A DNA stretch of 64,000 nt from the NCBI RefSeq assembly GCF_016921115.1, contig NZ_JAFFZS010000029.1, positions 1 to 64,000 on the forward strand, read 5' to 3'. The translations under genes were made by a program, and so were the position numbers. This DNA is from Streptomyces actuosus. Its GTDB lineage: Bacteria > Actinomycetota > Actinomycetes > Streptomycetales > Streptomycetaceae. Positions 53,829 to 61,767 of the stretch are shown here, one piece after another; position 1 is the stretch's first letter, and each line of letters opens with the position of its first letter. The notes beneath the pieces are model-generated. The model saw only the letters and a list, made by a program, of their open reading frames with translations. It had not been told where the DNA came from and made no database searches.

Positions 53829-53858
53829 GTGACGGCACGGAGTGCCACTCAGTACATT
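53829..53858 (+). promoter_or_regulatory. Candidate promoter of the thiolase gene
   Basis: GTGACG (53829-53834) and TACATT (53853-53858) are 18 bp apart. The spacer contains the small inverted repeat GCAC-GGA-GTGC. Confidence 0.5.
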
Positions 53859-53915
53859 CGAAGTAAACCCTCGTTCACTCCTCGGCTGTGCAGGCCGGTA
53901 AGGGGATCGCAGCTC

Positions 53916-55115
53916 ATGGCAACTGCAACGAACAGTTCGGTGATCGTCGCGGGCGCGCGCACGCCCATGGGACGACTGCTGGGCTCTCTCAAGTCCTTCT
54001 CCGGAGCCGACCTCGGTGGCTTCGCGATCAAGGCCGCCCTCGACCGCGCGGGCATCGGCGGCGACCAGGTGCAGTACGTGATCATGGGCCAGGTGCTCCA
54101 GGCCGGCGCGGGCCAGATCCCGGCCCGCCAGGCCGCGGTCAAGGCCGGCATCCCGATGAGCGTGCCCGCGCTGACCATCAACAAGGTGTGCCTGTCCGGC
54201 CTCGACGCGATCGCGCTGGCGGACCAGCTGATCCGCGCCGGCGAGTTCGACATCGTCGTGGCCGGCGGCCAGGAGTCCATGACCAACGCCCCGCACCTGC
54301 TGCCGAAGTCCCGCGAGGGCTTCAAGTACGGCGCGGTGCAGATGCTCGACGCGATGGCCCACGACGGCCTGACCGACTCCTTCGAGGGCATCGCCATGGG
54401 CGAGTCCACGGAGAAGCACAACACGCGCCTCGGCCTCGGCCGCGCCGAGCAGGACGAGATCGCCGCCCTGTCCCACCAGCGGGCAGCCGCCGCGCAGAAG
54501 AACGGCGTCTTCGAGGCCGAGATCACCCCGATCGAGATTCCGCAGCGCAAGGGCGACCCGGTCCTGTTCAGCAAGGACGAGGGCATCCGCGGCGACACCA
54601 CGGCGGAGTCGCTGGGCAAGCTGCGCCCGGCCTTCGCCAAGGACGGCACGATCACGGCGGGCTCCAGCTCGCAGATCTCCGACGGCGCTGCGGCCGTGGT
54701 GGTGATGAGCAAGGCCAAGGCGGAGGAGCTGGGCCTGGACTGGATCGCCGAGATCGGCGCCCACGGCAACGTGGCCGGCCCGGACAACTCTTTGCAGTCG
54801 CAGCCGTCGAACGCCATCCAGCACGCCCTGAAGAAGGAGGGCCTGGGCGTGGAGGACCTCGACCTCGTCGAGATCAACGAGGCCTTCGCCGCGGTTGCCG
54901 TGCAGTCAATGAAGGACCTGGGCGTGTCCACAGAAATGGTGAACGTCAACGGCGGTGCCATCGCCCTGGGCCACCCCATCGGCATGTCCGGTGCCCGCCT
55001 CGTGCTGCACCTGGCGCTGGAGCTGAAGCGCCGCGGCGGCGGTGTCGGCGCCGCCGCGCTGTGCGGTGGCGGCGGGCAGGGCGACGCGCTGATCGTGCGG
55101 GTCCCCAAGGCCTGA
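53916..55115 (+). CDS. Acetyl-CoA C-acetyltransferase (thiolase)
   Basis: The enzyme condenses two acetyl-CoA to acetoacetyl-CoA or performs the reverse thiolysis. The 399-aa product has the acyl-accepting C92 in INKVCLSG, the conserved NVNGGAIALGHPIGMSG with the catalytic His, and the C-terminal CGGGGQGDA with the second Cys. ATG 53916 follows AAGGGGA; the frame upstream is promoter DNA. It can feed the 3-hydroxybutyryl-CoA dehydrogenase at 36177. It is followed by meaB at 69 bp. Confidence 0.96.
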   Translation: MATATNSSVIVAGARTPMGRLLGSLKSFSGADLGGFAIKAALDRAGIGGDQVQYVIMGQVLQAGAGQIPARQAAVKAGIPMSVPALTINKVCLSGLDAIALADQLIRAGEFDIVVAGGQESMTNAPHLLPKSREGFKYGAVQMLDAMAHDGLTDSFEGIAMGESTEKHNTRLGLGRAEQDEIAALSHQRAAAAQKNGVFEAEITPIEIPQRKGDPVLFSKDEGIRGDTTAESLGKLRPAFAKDGTITAGSSSQISDGAAAVVVMSKAKAEELGLDWIAEIGAHGNVAGPDNSLQSQPSNAIQHALKKEGLGVEDLDLVEINEAFAAVAVQSMKDLGVSTEMVNVNGGAIALGHPIGMSGARLVLHLALELKRRGGGVGAAALCGGGGQGDALIVRVPKA

Positions 55116-55184
55116 CCCCCCGGTTCGGGACGTGGTGATCCGCGGCCCGAACCCCGGTTCACAACAACTCGGAACGGAGCTGTG

Positions 55185-56141
55185 ATGCAGGACGTCTCCA
55201 TGCTGGTGGCCCAGGCCAGGGAAGGCCGGCCGCGGGCCGTGGCCCGGCTCATCTCCCTGGTGGAGGGGGCGTCTCCGCAGCTCAGGGAGGTCATGGCGGC
55301 GCTGGCCCCGCTGACCGGCCATGCGTACGTGGTCGGCCTGACCGGCTCGCCCGGCGTCGGCAAGTCGACATCGACGTCCGCGCTGGTGACGGCGTACCGC
55401 AAGCAGGGCAAACGGGTCGGCGTCCTCGCCGTCGACCCGTCGTCGCCCTTCTCGGGCGGCGCCCTGCTCGGCGACCGGGTGCGCATGTCGGACCACGCCT
55501 CGGATCCGGGCGTCTACATCCGCTCCATGGCCACCCGCGGCCACCTGGGCGGCCTCGCGTGGGCAGCCCCGCAGGCGATCCGCGTGCTGGACGCGGCGGG
55601 GTGCGACGTGATCCTGGTGGAGACGGTCGGCGTGGGCCAGTCGGAGGTGGAGATCGCCTCCCAGGCGGACACGAGCATGGTGCTGCTCGCCCCGGGCATG
55701 GGGGACGGCATCCAGGCGGCCAAGGCGGGCATCCTGGAGATCGGCGACGTGTACGTCGTCAACAAGGCCGACCGGGACGGTGCCGACGCCACCGCCCGCG
55801 AGCTGAACCACATGCTCGGCCTCGGGGAGTCCCGCGGCCCGGGCGACTGGCGGCCACCGATCGTGAAGACGGTGGCGGCCCGCGGCGAGGGCGTCGACGA
55901 GGTGGTGGAGGCGCTGGAGAAGCACCGCGCCTGGATGGAGGAGCGCGGGGTGCTGGCCGAACGGCGGCTCGCCCGCGCCGCCCGAGAGGTGGAGACCATC
56001 GCCGTCACGGCGCTGCGGGAGCGCATCGGCGACCTGCACGGCGATCGCCGCCTCAGCACGCTGGCCGAGCGGATCGTCAACGGTGACCTCGACCCCTATC
56101 GTGCGGCGGACGAGCTGGTGGCGGGCCTGACGGAGTCCTGA
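55185..56141 (+). CDS. meaB: Methylmalonyl-CoA mutase-associated GTPase MeaB
   Basis: MeaB is the G-protein chaperone that gates cofactor loading and protects the B12-dependent methylmalonyl-CoA mutase. The 318-aa product has P-loop GSPGVGKST, the SIMIBI metal/switch regions DPSSPFSGGALLGDRVRM and VETVGVGQSEVEI, the base-recognition NKADRDG, and a C-terminal dimerisation helix. ATG 55185 follows CGGAG at 5 nt; GTG 55182 is adjacent. The mutase genes themselves are not in the window. Confidence 0.95.
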   Translation: MQDVSMLVAQAREGRPRAVARLISLVEGASPQLREVMAALAPLTGHAYVVGLTGSPGVGKSTSTSALVTAYRKQGKRVGVLAVDPSSPFSGGALLGDRVRMSDHASDPGVYIRSMATRGHLGGLAWAAPQAIRVLDAAGCDVILVETVGVGQSEVEIASQADTSMVLLAPGMGDGIQAAKAGILEIGDVYVVNKADRDGADATARELNHMLGLGESRGPGDWRPPIVKTVAARGEGVDEVVEALEKHRAWMEERGVLAERRLARAAREVETIAVTALRERIGDLHGDRRLSTLAERIVNGDLDPYRAADELVAGLTES

Positions 56142-56168
56142 CCCGCGCTCGACCCCGCGATCCGTGCC

Positions 56169-56198
56169 CGCCCGCGGCCACCTCGGTGGCCGCGGGCG
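56169..56198 (+). terminator. Strong terminator after meaB
   Basis: CGCCCGCGGCCACC (56169-56182) and GGTGGCCGCGGGCG (56185-56198) form a perfect stem of up to 14 bp with a minimal loop. Confidence 0.85.
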
Positions 56199-56549
56199 GC
56201 GGCGTTCGGGGGCGGGGGAGCGCCCGCCGAACACGGTCGGTGCCGGTCGCGGGGTCCGGGGCCGTGCCCCGGGGCGTCCAGCCGCGGCTCGGGGTGCTGT
56301 CCCCGGCCCGGACGTCAAGGGTGCCGCACGGCGTCCGCGAGGCGCTTCGCCGCGGCGCATCGGAGCGCGGAGCCGCGACCGGATGTGTGACTGCGCGCCC
56401 CCGTCGACCACCTGGAGCCGCACCTCCCTGCCCGGGCCCGACCCGGACCGGGCCCGCGGCACCGGCGGTTGCGCGGGCCCGCCGTCAGCGCCGTGCCCGG
56501 CTGTGACACCGGGCCGGTGCGCGGTCACAGCACTGGTCGGGAGGGCCGG
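56199..56549. other. Gene-free stretch between convergent meaB and marR
   Basis: GC-rich DNA without a credible gene. I see no repeat or RNA gene. Confidence 0.45.
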
Positions 56550-57026
56550 TCAGGGCCGGCCGCGTTGGGCCCGCAGGTGGTCCGCGATGGGCTTCAGGGC
56601 CTTGTCGAGCTCCGCCAGGGAGTCCGGGGAGAGGAGATCGATGAAGTGCCGGCGCACGGACGCCACGTGGTGCGGTGCGACCTTCTGCATGGTCTCCATA
56701 CCGTGCTCGGTGAGCACCGCGTAGAGCCCGCGGCGGTCGGACTCGCAGTTCTCGCGGCGCACCAGGTCGGCGTTCTCCATGCGGGTGATCTGGTGCGAGA
56801 GCCGGCTCTTGGACTGGAGGGTGGCGGACGCGAGATCGCTCATTCGCATCCGCAGATCCTCCGACTCGGACAGGTTCACCAGGATCTCGTAGTCGTTCAT
56901 TGTCAGGCCGAACGGCTGCAGGTCCTTTTCGAGCTGGTACGTCAACAGCCTGTTGACCTCCAGGTGGGTGCGCCAGGCGCACTGCTCCGCATCGGTCAGC
57001 CAGCGCGTGGCCGTCTCGGTCTCCAT
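56550..57026 (-). CDS. MarR family transcriptional regulator
   Basis: The 158-aa product has the winged helix-turn-helix of MarR proteins: LTMNDYEILVNLSES, MRMSDLASATLQSKSRLSHQ (recognition helix) and the wing ENCESDRRGLYAVLTE. The ligand is unknown. It starts at ATG 57026 without a Shine-Dalgarno sequence, and TAGACT lies 6 nt upstream, so the transcript may be leaderless. The A/T-rich AGTT-N8-AACT (57046-57061) just upstream is a candidate autoregulatory site. The AIM24 operon lies upstream on the same strand. Confidence 0.88.
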   Translation of the reverse strand: METETATRWLTDAEQCAWRTHLEVNRLLTYQLEKDLQPFGLTMNDYEILVNLSESEDLRMRMSDLASATLQSKSRLSHQITRMENADLVRRENCESDRRGLYAVLTEHGMETMQKVAPHHVASVRRHFIDLLSPDSLAELDKALKPIADHLRAQRGRP

Positions 57027-57032
57027 GAATGA

Positions 57033-57061
57033 AGTCTACCTAAGAAGTTGAAAGGCGAACT
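57033..57061 (-). promoter_or_regulatory. marR leaderless -10 (TAGACT) and AGTT-N8-AACT element
   Basis: TAGACT (57038-57033) ends 6 nt before the ATG. AGTT-N8-AACT (57046-57061) lies within the -10/-35 interval, where a MarR dimer would block transcription. This is the most A/T-rich spot in the region. Confidence 0.45.
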
Positions 57062-57118
57062 AATCGGGATGGTGTGACGGTGCGCACGCGTTCGACGTCA
57101 CACTCCGCAGACTACCGC

Positions 57119-57925
57119 TCACAGCCCGAAGCGACGCTGGAGGTCTCCCAGCTGTCCGGGAAGGCGCGGTACCCCCGACTGCGGTCCTTGTGTACTGTGC
57201 GCCCCTTCTGCGCCGGGTACCCCCGCCTGCCGCGGGACCGCACCCGTGGCCTGCTCGGCCATCAGGGTCTCGGTCGACTGCAGCAGCACCGTCCCGGCGC
57301 CGGCGAACTCGAACTGATGCTCCTCGCCGGAGGCTCCGCCGAGGCCCGTCATCGCACGTAGACCGCCCATGACGCCCGTCAGGTAGCCGTGGTCGTAGTG
57401 GTGGCAGGGCGAGGGGCAGTCGGCCCAGCCGACGAGCGCCTGCGGATCCACCCGGATCGGTGGCTCCATGAACACCACCGGTCCGTTTGATGCGGCCACG
57501 AACTTTCCGGTTCCGATCAGTGTGAGAAAACCCGGCACGATCGATTGCTTGAGCGCGAGACTTGGCTGAAAAGCGAGGAGATTGCCCGAGCGAATGGTCA
57601 GGTTGCCCTCGTCCAGGTCATAGGAGTTCACGTCGAAGGCCCGGTCGGCCAGCAGCATCTTGCCCGAGCCCTCGGCCACCACCCAGTCGCTCGCGTGCAG
57701 TGGCGAATGGAAGGACGTGCGGACGAGACGGTCCAGTCGGCCGTGCCCGACGCCGTTGAAATCGATGGAGCCGTAGTAGGCGATCATCTTCCCCTTCTGC
57801 AGGAACCACTGGTTCCCCTTGAGCTCCACGCAGAAGGTGTACGCGTTCACGTTGTCGTCGACCGGCAAGCTTGCGGGGTCGAGGACCCTGGGGCCGGCGC
57901 CGGAGGGGTCGTAGGGGGTGCTCAC
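57119..57925 (-). CDS. AIM24 family protein, third gene of the trio
   Basis: AIM24-family proteins fold as TRAP-like beta barrels; the bacterial role is unknown. This 268-aa member has GKMIAYYGSIDF, the central LLADRAFDVNSYDLDEGNL, the turn FVAASNGPVVFMEP and VDPQALVGWADC near ~165, then HQFEFAGAGTVLLQSTE and a ~45-residue low-complexity tail rich in Gly, Pro and Gln that its sisters lack. GTG 57925 overlaps the stop of the preceding gene as GTGA. Confidence 0.85.
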   Translation of the reverse strand: MSTPYDPSGAGPRVLDPASLPVDDNVNAYTFCVELKGNQWFLQKGKMIAYYGSIDFNGVGHGRLDRLVRTSFHSPLHASDWVVAEGSGKMLLADRAFDVNSYDLDEGNLTIRSGNLLAFQPSLALKQSIVPGFLTLIGTGKFVAASNGPVVFMEPPIRVDPQALVGWADCPSPCHHYDHGYLTGVMGGLRAMTGLGGASGEEHQFEFAGAGTVLLQSTETLMAEQATGAVPRQAGVPGAEGAHSTQGPQSGVPRLPGQLGDLQRRFGL

Positions 57926-58572
57926 AGCTTCTCCTCCGAGGCCTGGACGTACACCGCGCCGCTGCCGCTGAGCTCCAGTTGGAAGGCCTCGCCGGAGCCG
58001 CGGCCCACCAGGTCCCGCCAGCCGAGGGCGGTGGAGAGCTTGTTGCGTACGTCGCCGTGGTGGGCGACGTAGGCCTGCGGATCGACGTGGACCGGCCGCT
58101 GAGGGGTGATGGGGATCTCCAGGACGCCGCCGTGCGCCATCACGGCGACCGCGCCGTGACCGTCGAGGGTGGTGGTGAACAGCCCCTGGCCGGTGACCTG
58201 CCCCCGGACCATGCCCATGACGCCGCCCTGAGCGCCCAGGAACATCGTGCCCTGCCGGAGCGTGCCCTCGAAGGCGAGCAGGCGGTCGGCCTCCACATAC
58301 AGCGTGTCGCCCGCGAGGTGGATGACCTGCACGTGATGGCCGCCGTGCCCGAAGAGCACGGTGCCGCTGCCCTCCACGGTCATCAGCGGCGTCGCCTCAC
58401 CGGCGACCCGGCGCCCGATCATCGACATGACCCCGCCCTGGCCGCCCTGGATGCTGGGGGTGAAGGACACCTCGCCCCGGTACGCGAGCATCGCGCCGCG
58501 CTGACTGAACAGGCGCTGCCCGGGGACGACCGCGGCCTCCACCATTTTCGAGTTGATCTCGCGGAAGGCCAT
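57922..58572 (-). CDS. AIM24 family protein, second gene of the trio
   Basis: The 216-aa product shows the same pattern as its neighbours: RGAMLAYRGEVSF, TVEGSGTVLFGHGGHHVQVI, QGLFTTTLDGHGAVAVMAHG, VDPQAYVAHHGDV and a final AFQLELSGSGAVYVQASE. It is Gly/Val/Met-rich and has no signal peptide. The ATG lies one base after the stop of the first gene. The three copies differ enough to suggest a hetero-oligomer rather than recent duplication. Confidence 0.87.
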   Translation of the reverse strand: MAFREINSKMVEAAVVPGQRLFSQRGAMLAYRGEVSFTPSIQGGQGGVMSMIGRRVAGEATPLMTVEGSGTVLFGHGGHHVQVIHLAGDTLYVEADRLLAFEGTLRQGTMFLGAQGGVMGMVRGQVTGQGLFTTTLDGHGAVAVMAHGGVLEIPITPQRPVHVDPQAYVAHHGDVRNKLSTALGWRDLVGRGSGEAFQLELSGSGAVYVQASEEKL

Positions 58573-58573
58573 G

Positions 58574-59212
58574 TCAGAGGTCCCCCGCGATCGTGTTCCG
58601 CTCGCTCGGCTGTACGTACACCAGGCCCTCCCCCTCGAACCGGATCTGGAACGCCTCGCCGCCGCCCTCCCCGAGGAGTGTGCGGAAGGTCACGCCGGAC
58701 TGGAAGGACTGCCGCAGTTCGCCCTGGTGGGCGACGTAAGCCCCCGGGTCGACGGTCAGCGGGTACCGCCCGCTCACCTTCAGCACCACCGCCGGCCCGT
58801 CCGACATGATCGCCGCCTGGCCGTGCCCCTCGACGGTCGTCGTGAAGAGGCCGTTGCCCTGGGAGGCGCCGCGGAGCCCGGTGAAGGTCGTGCCCGTCCT
58901 CAGCCCGCTGTCGGTCGCCAGCAGGTTGCTCGACTCCACGTGCAGTCTCTCGCCGCGCAGGCTCACGAGGTTGATCTCGGACGCGCGGTCCGCGAACCAG
59001 CAGGTCCCCTGCCCCCTCACCTCCATCAGCGTCATCTGCTCGCCGGTGAGCCGCCGGGTCACCATCCCCCTCAGGCCCTCACCGCCACCCGTCAGTTTCT
59101 TGAAGGCCATCTGCCCGTCGTACGCGACCATCGAGCCGTTCTTCGCCTTGACGGCATCCCCGGTCATGTCGACGGCGAGCACCTTGCTGCCCTGCAGTCG
59201 GAACATCGCCAC
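58574..59212 (-). CDS. AIM24 family protein, first gene of the trio
   Basis: The 212-aa product has KNGSMVAYDGQMAFKKL, EVRGQGTCWFADRASEINLV, NGLFTTTVEGHGQAAIMSDG, VDPGAYVAHQGEL and AFQIRFEGEGLVYVQPSE, matching its two neighbours motif by motif. GTG 59212 is proposed because TACCTT ends 6 nt upstream and there is no Shine-Dalgarno sequence; ATG 59206 is two codons inside. It heads a tightly packed three-gene operon. Confidence 0.87.
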   Translation of the reverse strand: MAMFRLQGSKVLAVDMTGDAVKAKNGSMVAYDGQMAFKKLTGGGEGLRGMVTRRLTGEQMTLMEVRGQGTCWFADRASEINLVSLRGERLHVESSNLLATDSGLRTGTTFTGLRGASQGNGLFTTTVEGHGQAAIMSDGPAVVLKVSGRYPLTVDPGAYVAHQGELRQSFQSGVTFRTLLGEGGGEAFQIRFEGEGLVYVQPSERNTIAGDL

Positions 59213-59218
59213 GTGGTG

Positions 59219-59224
59219 AAGGTA
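59219..59224 (-). promoter_or_regulatory. Candidate -10 box (TACCTT) for the leaderless AIM24 operon
   Basis: TACCTT on the minus strand ends 6 nt before GTG 59212. The -35 region is weak. Confidence 0.4.
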
Positions 59225-59444
59225 GCCGCCGGGCGACGTCAGGGGACAGGGCCCGGAGGCGGAGGCCGACCCCGACCGGACCCCGACCGGACCCCGAGTC
59301 CACCCCGACCGGACCTCGGTCGGACCCCCGGAGCAGACCCTGAGCGCCTTCCGGGGCCACCGTTTGCCACAATGGACGCACGCTTGTGCGTCCGTTCACA
59401 AATCGGCGGACCGCTGACGACGAACCTCCCACCGAAGGTGATCC

Positions 59445-59792
59445 GTGGACATCAAGACAGCCTCCGCCCTCCGCCGCCTCCGCCTGGTCTCCGCTCCCGA
59501 GGCGGTCTCCTTCCTCATCCTGCTCGTCTGCTCGGTGCTGAAGCGGACCACCGACTTCAATGCGGTGCCCGTCATGGGCGCGGTCCACGGTGTCCTGTTC
59601 GTCCTCTACGTGATCTTCTGGGCCGACGCCTGGAACCGTGCCCGGTGGGATCTGCGGACCGCCGCCCTCTACTTCGTGCTCTCGGTCCTGCCCACCGGCG
59701 GCTTCTTCGCCGAGCGCAGGCTCAGGCGCGAGGCCGAGGACGCGGTGATCGCCTCCCGCGCCCGCCGGGAGGAAGGGGCCGTCAGCGCATGA
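59445..59792 (+). CDS. DUF3817 family membrane protein
   Basis: The 115-aa product has three hydrophobic helices (~17-35, ~45-70 and ~75-95) and ends with a charged Arg/Glu tail (AERRLRREAEDAV). The middle holds MGAVHGVLFVLYVIFWADAW and the last helix LPTGGFFAERR, both typical of DUF3817. Function unknown. GTG 59445 follows AAGGTG. Its stop overlaps the next gene as ATGA. A second DUF3817 gene lies at 63682. Confidence 0.88.
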   Translation: MDIKTASALRRLRLVSAPEAVSFLILLVCSVLKRTTDFNAVPVMGAVHGVLFVLYVIFWADAWNRARWDLRTAALYFVLSVLPTGGFFAERRLRREAEDAVIASRARREEGAVSA

Positions 59793-60082
59793 TCGTCGCA
59801 TTCTCCGTCACGCCGCTGGGGGTCGGGGAGGACGTGGGCGAGTACGTCGCCGACGCGGTGCGCGTCGTGCGGGAGTCCGGTCTGCCGAACCGCACGGACG
59901 CCATGTTCACCTCGATCGAGGGGGAGTGGGACGAGGTCATGGACGTCGTCCGGCGGGCCGTCGCCGCCGTGGAGGAGCGCGCCCCGCGGGTGTCGCTCGT
60001 CCTCAAGGCCGACATCCGCCCCGGAGTGGCGAACGGTCTCACCTCCAAGGTGGAGACCATCGAGCGCCACCTCGCCGAATAG
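59789..60082 (+). CDS. MTH1187/YkoF-type thiamine-binding family protein
   Basis: The 97-aa product is a ferredoxin-like small protein: MIVAFSVTPLGVGEDVGEYV, MFTSIEGEWDEVMDVVRRAV and SLVLKADIRPG. The family (UPF0045) includes thiamine-binding proteins. It is translationally coupled to the DUF3817 gene by a 4-bp overlap, so the membrane protein and the soluble one may work together. A terminator with a U-run follows. Confidence 0.9.
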   Translation: MIVAFSVTPLGVGEDVGEYVADAVRVVRESGLPNRTDAMFTSIEGEWDEVMDVVRRAVAAVEERAPRVSLVLKADIRPGVANGLTSKVETIERHLAE

Positions 60083-60210
60083 GCGCCAGGGCCCCTTCGC
60101 CGGGCAGCCCCGCCGGCTGCTCTGCCGGATCCCTGCCGGCTCCCCGGTCCGATCGCCGTCGGCTGCTCCGGCGGCCGCTCGGCCGGACCGGCGCCGGCCG
60201 TGCCGTCGAC

Positions 60211-60240
60211 AACCCCGGTCCCGTACGGGCCGGGGTTTTT
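60211..60240 (+). terminator. Intrinsic terminator with U-run
   Basis: AACCCCGG (60211-60218) pairs with CCGGGGTT (60230-60237), with an inner CCCG/CGGG and a run of five T at 60236-60240. Confidence 0.85.
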
Positions 60241-60252
60241 CCGTCCCTCGCC

Positions 60253-60313
60253 TTTGAGCGATCGCTCAAATCCGTGTACCGTCCTGGTCAGATGATTTGA
60301 GCGATCGCTCAAA
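60253..60313 (+). promoter_or_regulatory. TetR-type operator pair over a promoter
   Basis: The perfect 18-bp palindrome TTTGAGCGATCGCTCAAA occurs at 60253-60270 and again at 60296-60313, 43 bp apart. TTGAGC (60254-60259) inside the first copy and TACCGT (60277-60282) form a promoter with a 17-bp spacer. The second copy covers the region just after the transcription start. The TetR gene at the end of the operon is the obvious ligand. Confidence 0.88.
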
Positions 60314-60337
60314 CGCCGGGCTCGGCTGGGGGAACAC

Positions 60338-61090
60338 ATGGGGCTCTACATCGAGGCACGGATCCGTGCCGACCTCGACGATCTGTGGTCGCACACACAG
60401 GAACCGGACCGGCACCAACGCTGGGACCTGCGCTTCACCGAGATCGCCCACCTTCCGTGCGCGGCGGGCGAACCGCAGCGCTTCCGCTACGCCACCCGCG
60501 TGCTGCCCCTGCTGACCATCGCCGGGACCGGGGTGTCGGCCGGTGAGAAGGAGCGCCCGGACGGCACCCGCACCTCCGCCCTGCGGTTCGTCTGCCCGCA
60601 CCCGCTCTCGCTGCTCGCGGAGGGCAGCGGCTACTGGCGCTACGTCCCCGACGGCGACGGCATCCGGTTCCTCACCGGCTACGACTACCGCCCCCGCTGG
60701 GGCCGCTTCGGCGCCCACGCCGACCGATGGCTGTTCCGCCCCCTGATGGGCTGGGCCACTGCCTGGTCGTTCGACCGGCTGCGGTTGTGGCTGGAGCGCG
60801 GCATCACCCCCGAGCGGGCCCGGCTGAACTGGCTGCTGGAACTGCTGGTGCGTGCCCTCGTCGTCACCGGCTGCTGCGCCGGCCTGGTCACGGGCTCCGC
60901 GCTGTCCCTGCTCGGCCCCTTCGCGGCGTCCACGGCCTACCTGTGCCCGCTGCTGCTGGCCGCCGCCCTCTGCGCGGCGCTCCTCGCCTCCCCTCTGCCC
61001 TGCACCCCCGCCGCCCGCCGCTGCCTGCGCCGCCCGCCGACCCGCGTGCGCGCGCCGCGCCTGCTGCGCACCCTGGAGACGCCGCGATGA
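60338..61090 (+). CDS. SRPBCC-fold protein with C-terminal membrane segments
   Basis: The 250-aa product starts like a polyketide-cyclase/START-type lipid-binding domain (IEARIRADLDDLWSHTQEPDRHQRWDLRFTEI) extending to ~165, and ends with two hydrophobic helices (~175-220) and an Arg-rich tail. It may bind or alter a hydrophobic ligand at the membrane. The ATG follows GGGGGA. It is the first gene of the TetR-controlled operon and overlaps the next gene by ATGA. Confidence 0.82.
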   Translation: MGLYIEARIRADLDDLWSHTQEPDRHQRWDLRFTEIAHLPCAAGEPQRFRYATRVLPLLTIAGTGVSAGEKERPDGTRTSALRFVCPHPLSLLAEGSGYWRYVPDGDGIRFLTGYDYRPRWGRFGAHADRWLFRPLMGWATAWSFDRLRLWLERGITPERARLNWLLELLVRALVVTGCCAGLVTGSALSLLGPFAASTAYLCPLLLAAALCAALLASPLPCTPAARRCLRRPPTRVRAPRLLRTLETPR

Positions 61091-61767
61091 ACTCGATCTT
61101 CCGAACCGTGCTGGGTGACGGCTTCGACCGCCTCCACCCGCAGTTGCGGCGCCGCTTCTCCGTCGGCCTGGAGAGCGGCGAGGCCTGCACGGGCCGGGGC
61201 GTGATGGACCGGATCTGGCACGGGCCCGCCTTCGTGAAGCCGTTCCTCGCCCTGGGCGCCACCCGCAACATCCTCGTCCCGCGCACCGGGCGGCACGTCC
61301 CCTTCACCATCGAGAACGTGCCGTACGCCGACTCCTTCGGGCGTGAGACGGTGACCTTCGTGCGTACCTTCCAACTACCCGGCCGTGCCTGCCGGTTCGA
61401 CGCCCAGATGGTGCTCGGACCCCGAGGCGACCGCATCGTCGACTATCTCGGCACCCACCAGCACCTCGCCAGCGACCTGTACCTCCGGGCCGAACCCGAC
61501 GGCTCCCTGCTCATCCGCTCCGGCGAACACCGCTTCCGGGAGGGCAGGGTGGACGTGCGGGTGCCCGAACTGATCGGCGCGACGGCCGAGGTGCGCGAGT
61601 CGTACGACGACACCGCCGGCCGCTTCCGGATCCGGGTGCGGGTCGTCAACCGCCGCTTCGGGCCGCTGTTCGGGTACGAGGGCTCCTTCACCGCGTCCTA
61701 CACCGACGTACGGCGCTGCGGCGTGCGGGCGGGGCTGCGTCCGGTGCGGGAGGAGTCGCGCACGTGA
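61087..61767 (+). CDS. DUF4166 family protein
   Basis: The 226-aa product contains FDRLHPQLRRRFSV near the start, PFTIENVPYADSFGRETVTFVRTF and a final RVRVVNRRFGPLFGYEGSF, which I recognise as DUF4166, often found fused to or beside SDR-type or lipid-related genes. Function unknown. It overlaps the preceding SRPBCC gene by ATGA and the TetR gene by GTGA. Confidence 0.8.
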   Translation: MNSIFRTVLGDGFDRLHPQLRRRFSVGLESGEACTGRGVMDRIWHGPAFVKPFLALGATRNILVPRTGRHVPFTIENVPYADSFGRETVTFVRTFQLPGRACRFDAQMVLGPRGDRIVDYLGTHQHLASDLYLRAEPDGSLLIRSGEHRFREGRVDVRVPELIGATAEVRESYDDTAGRFRIRVRVVNRRFGPLFGYEGSFTASYTDVRRCGVRAGLRPVREESRT

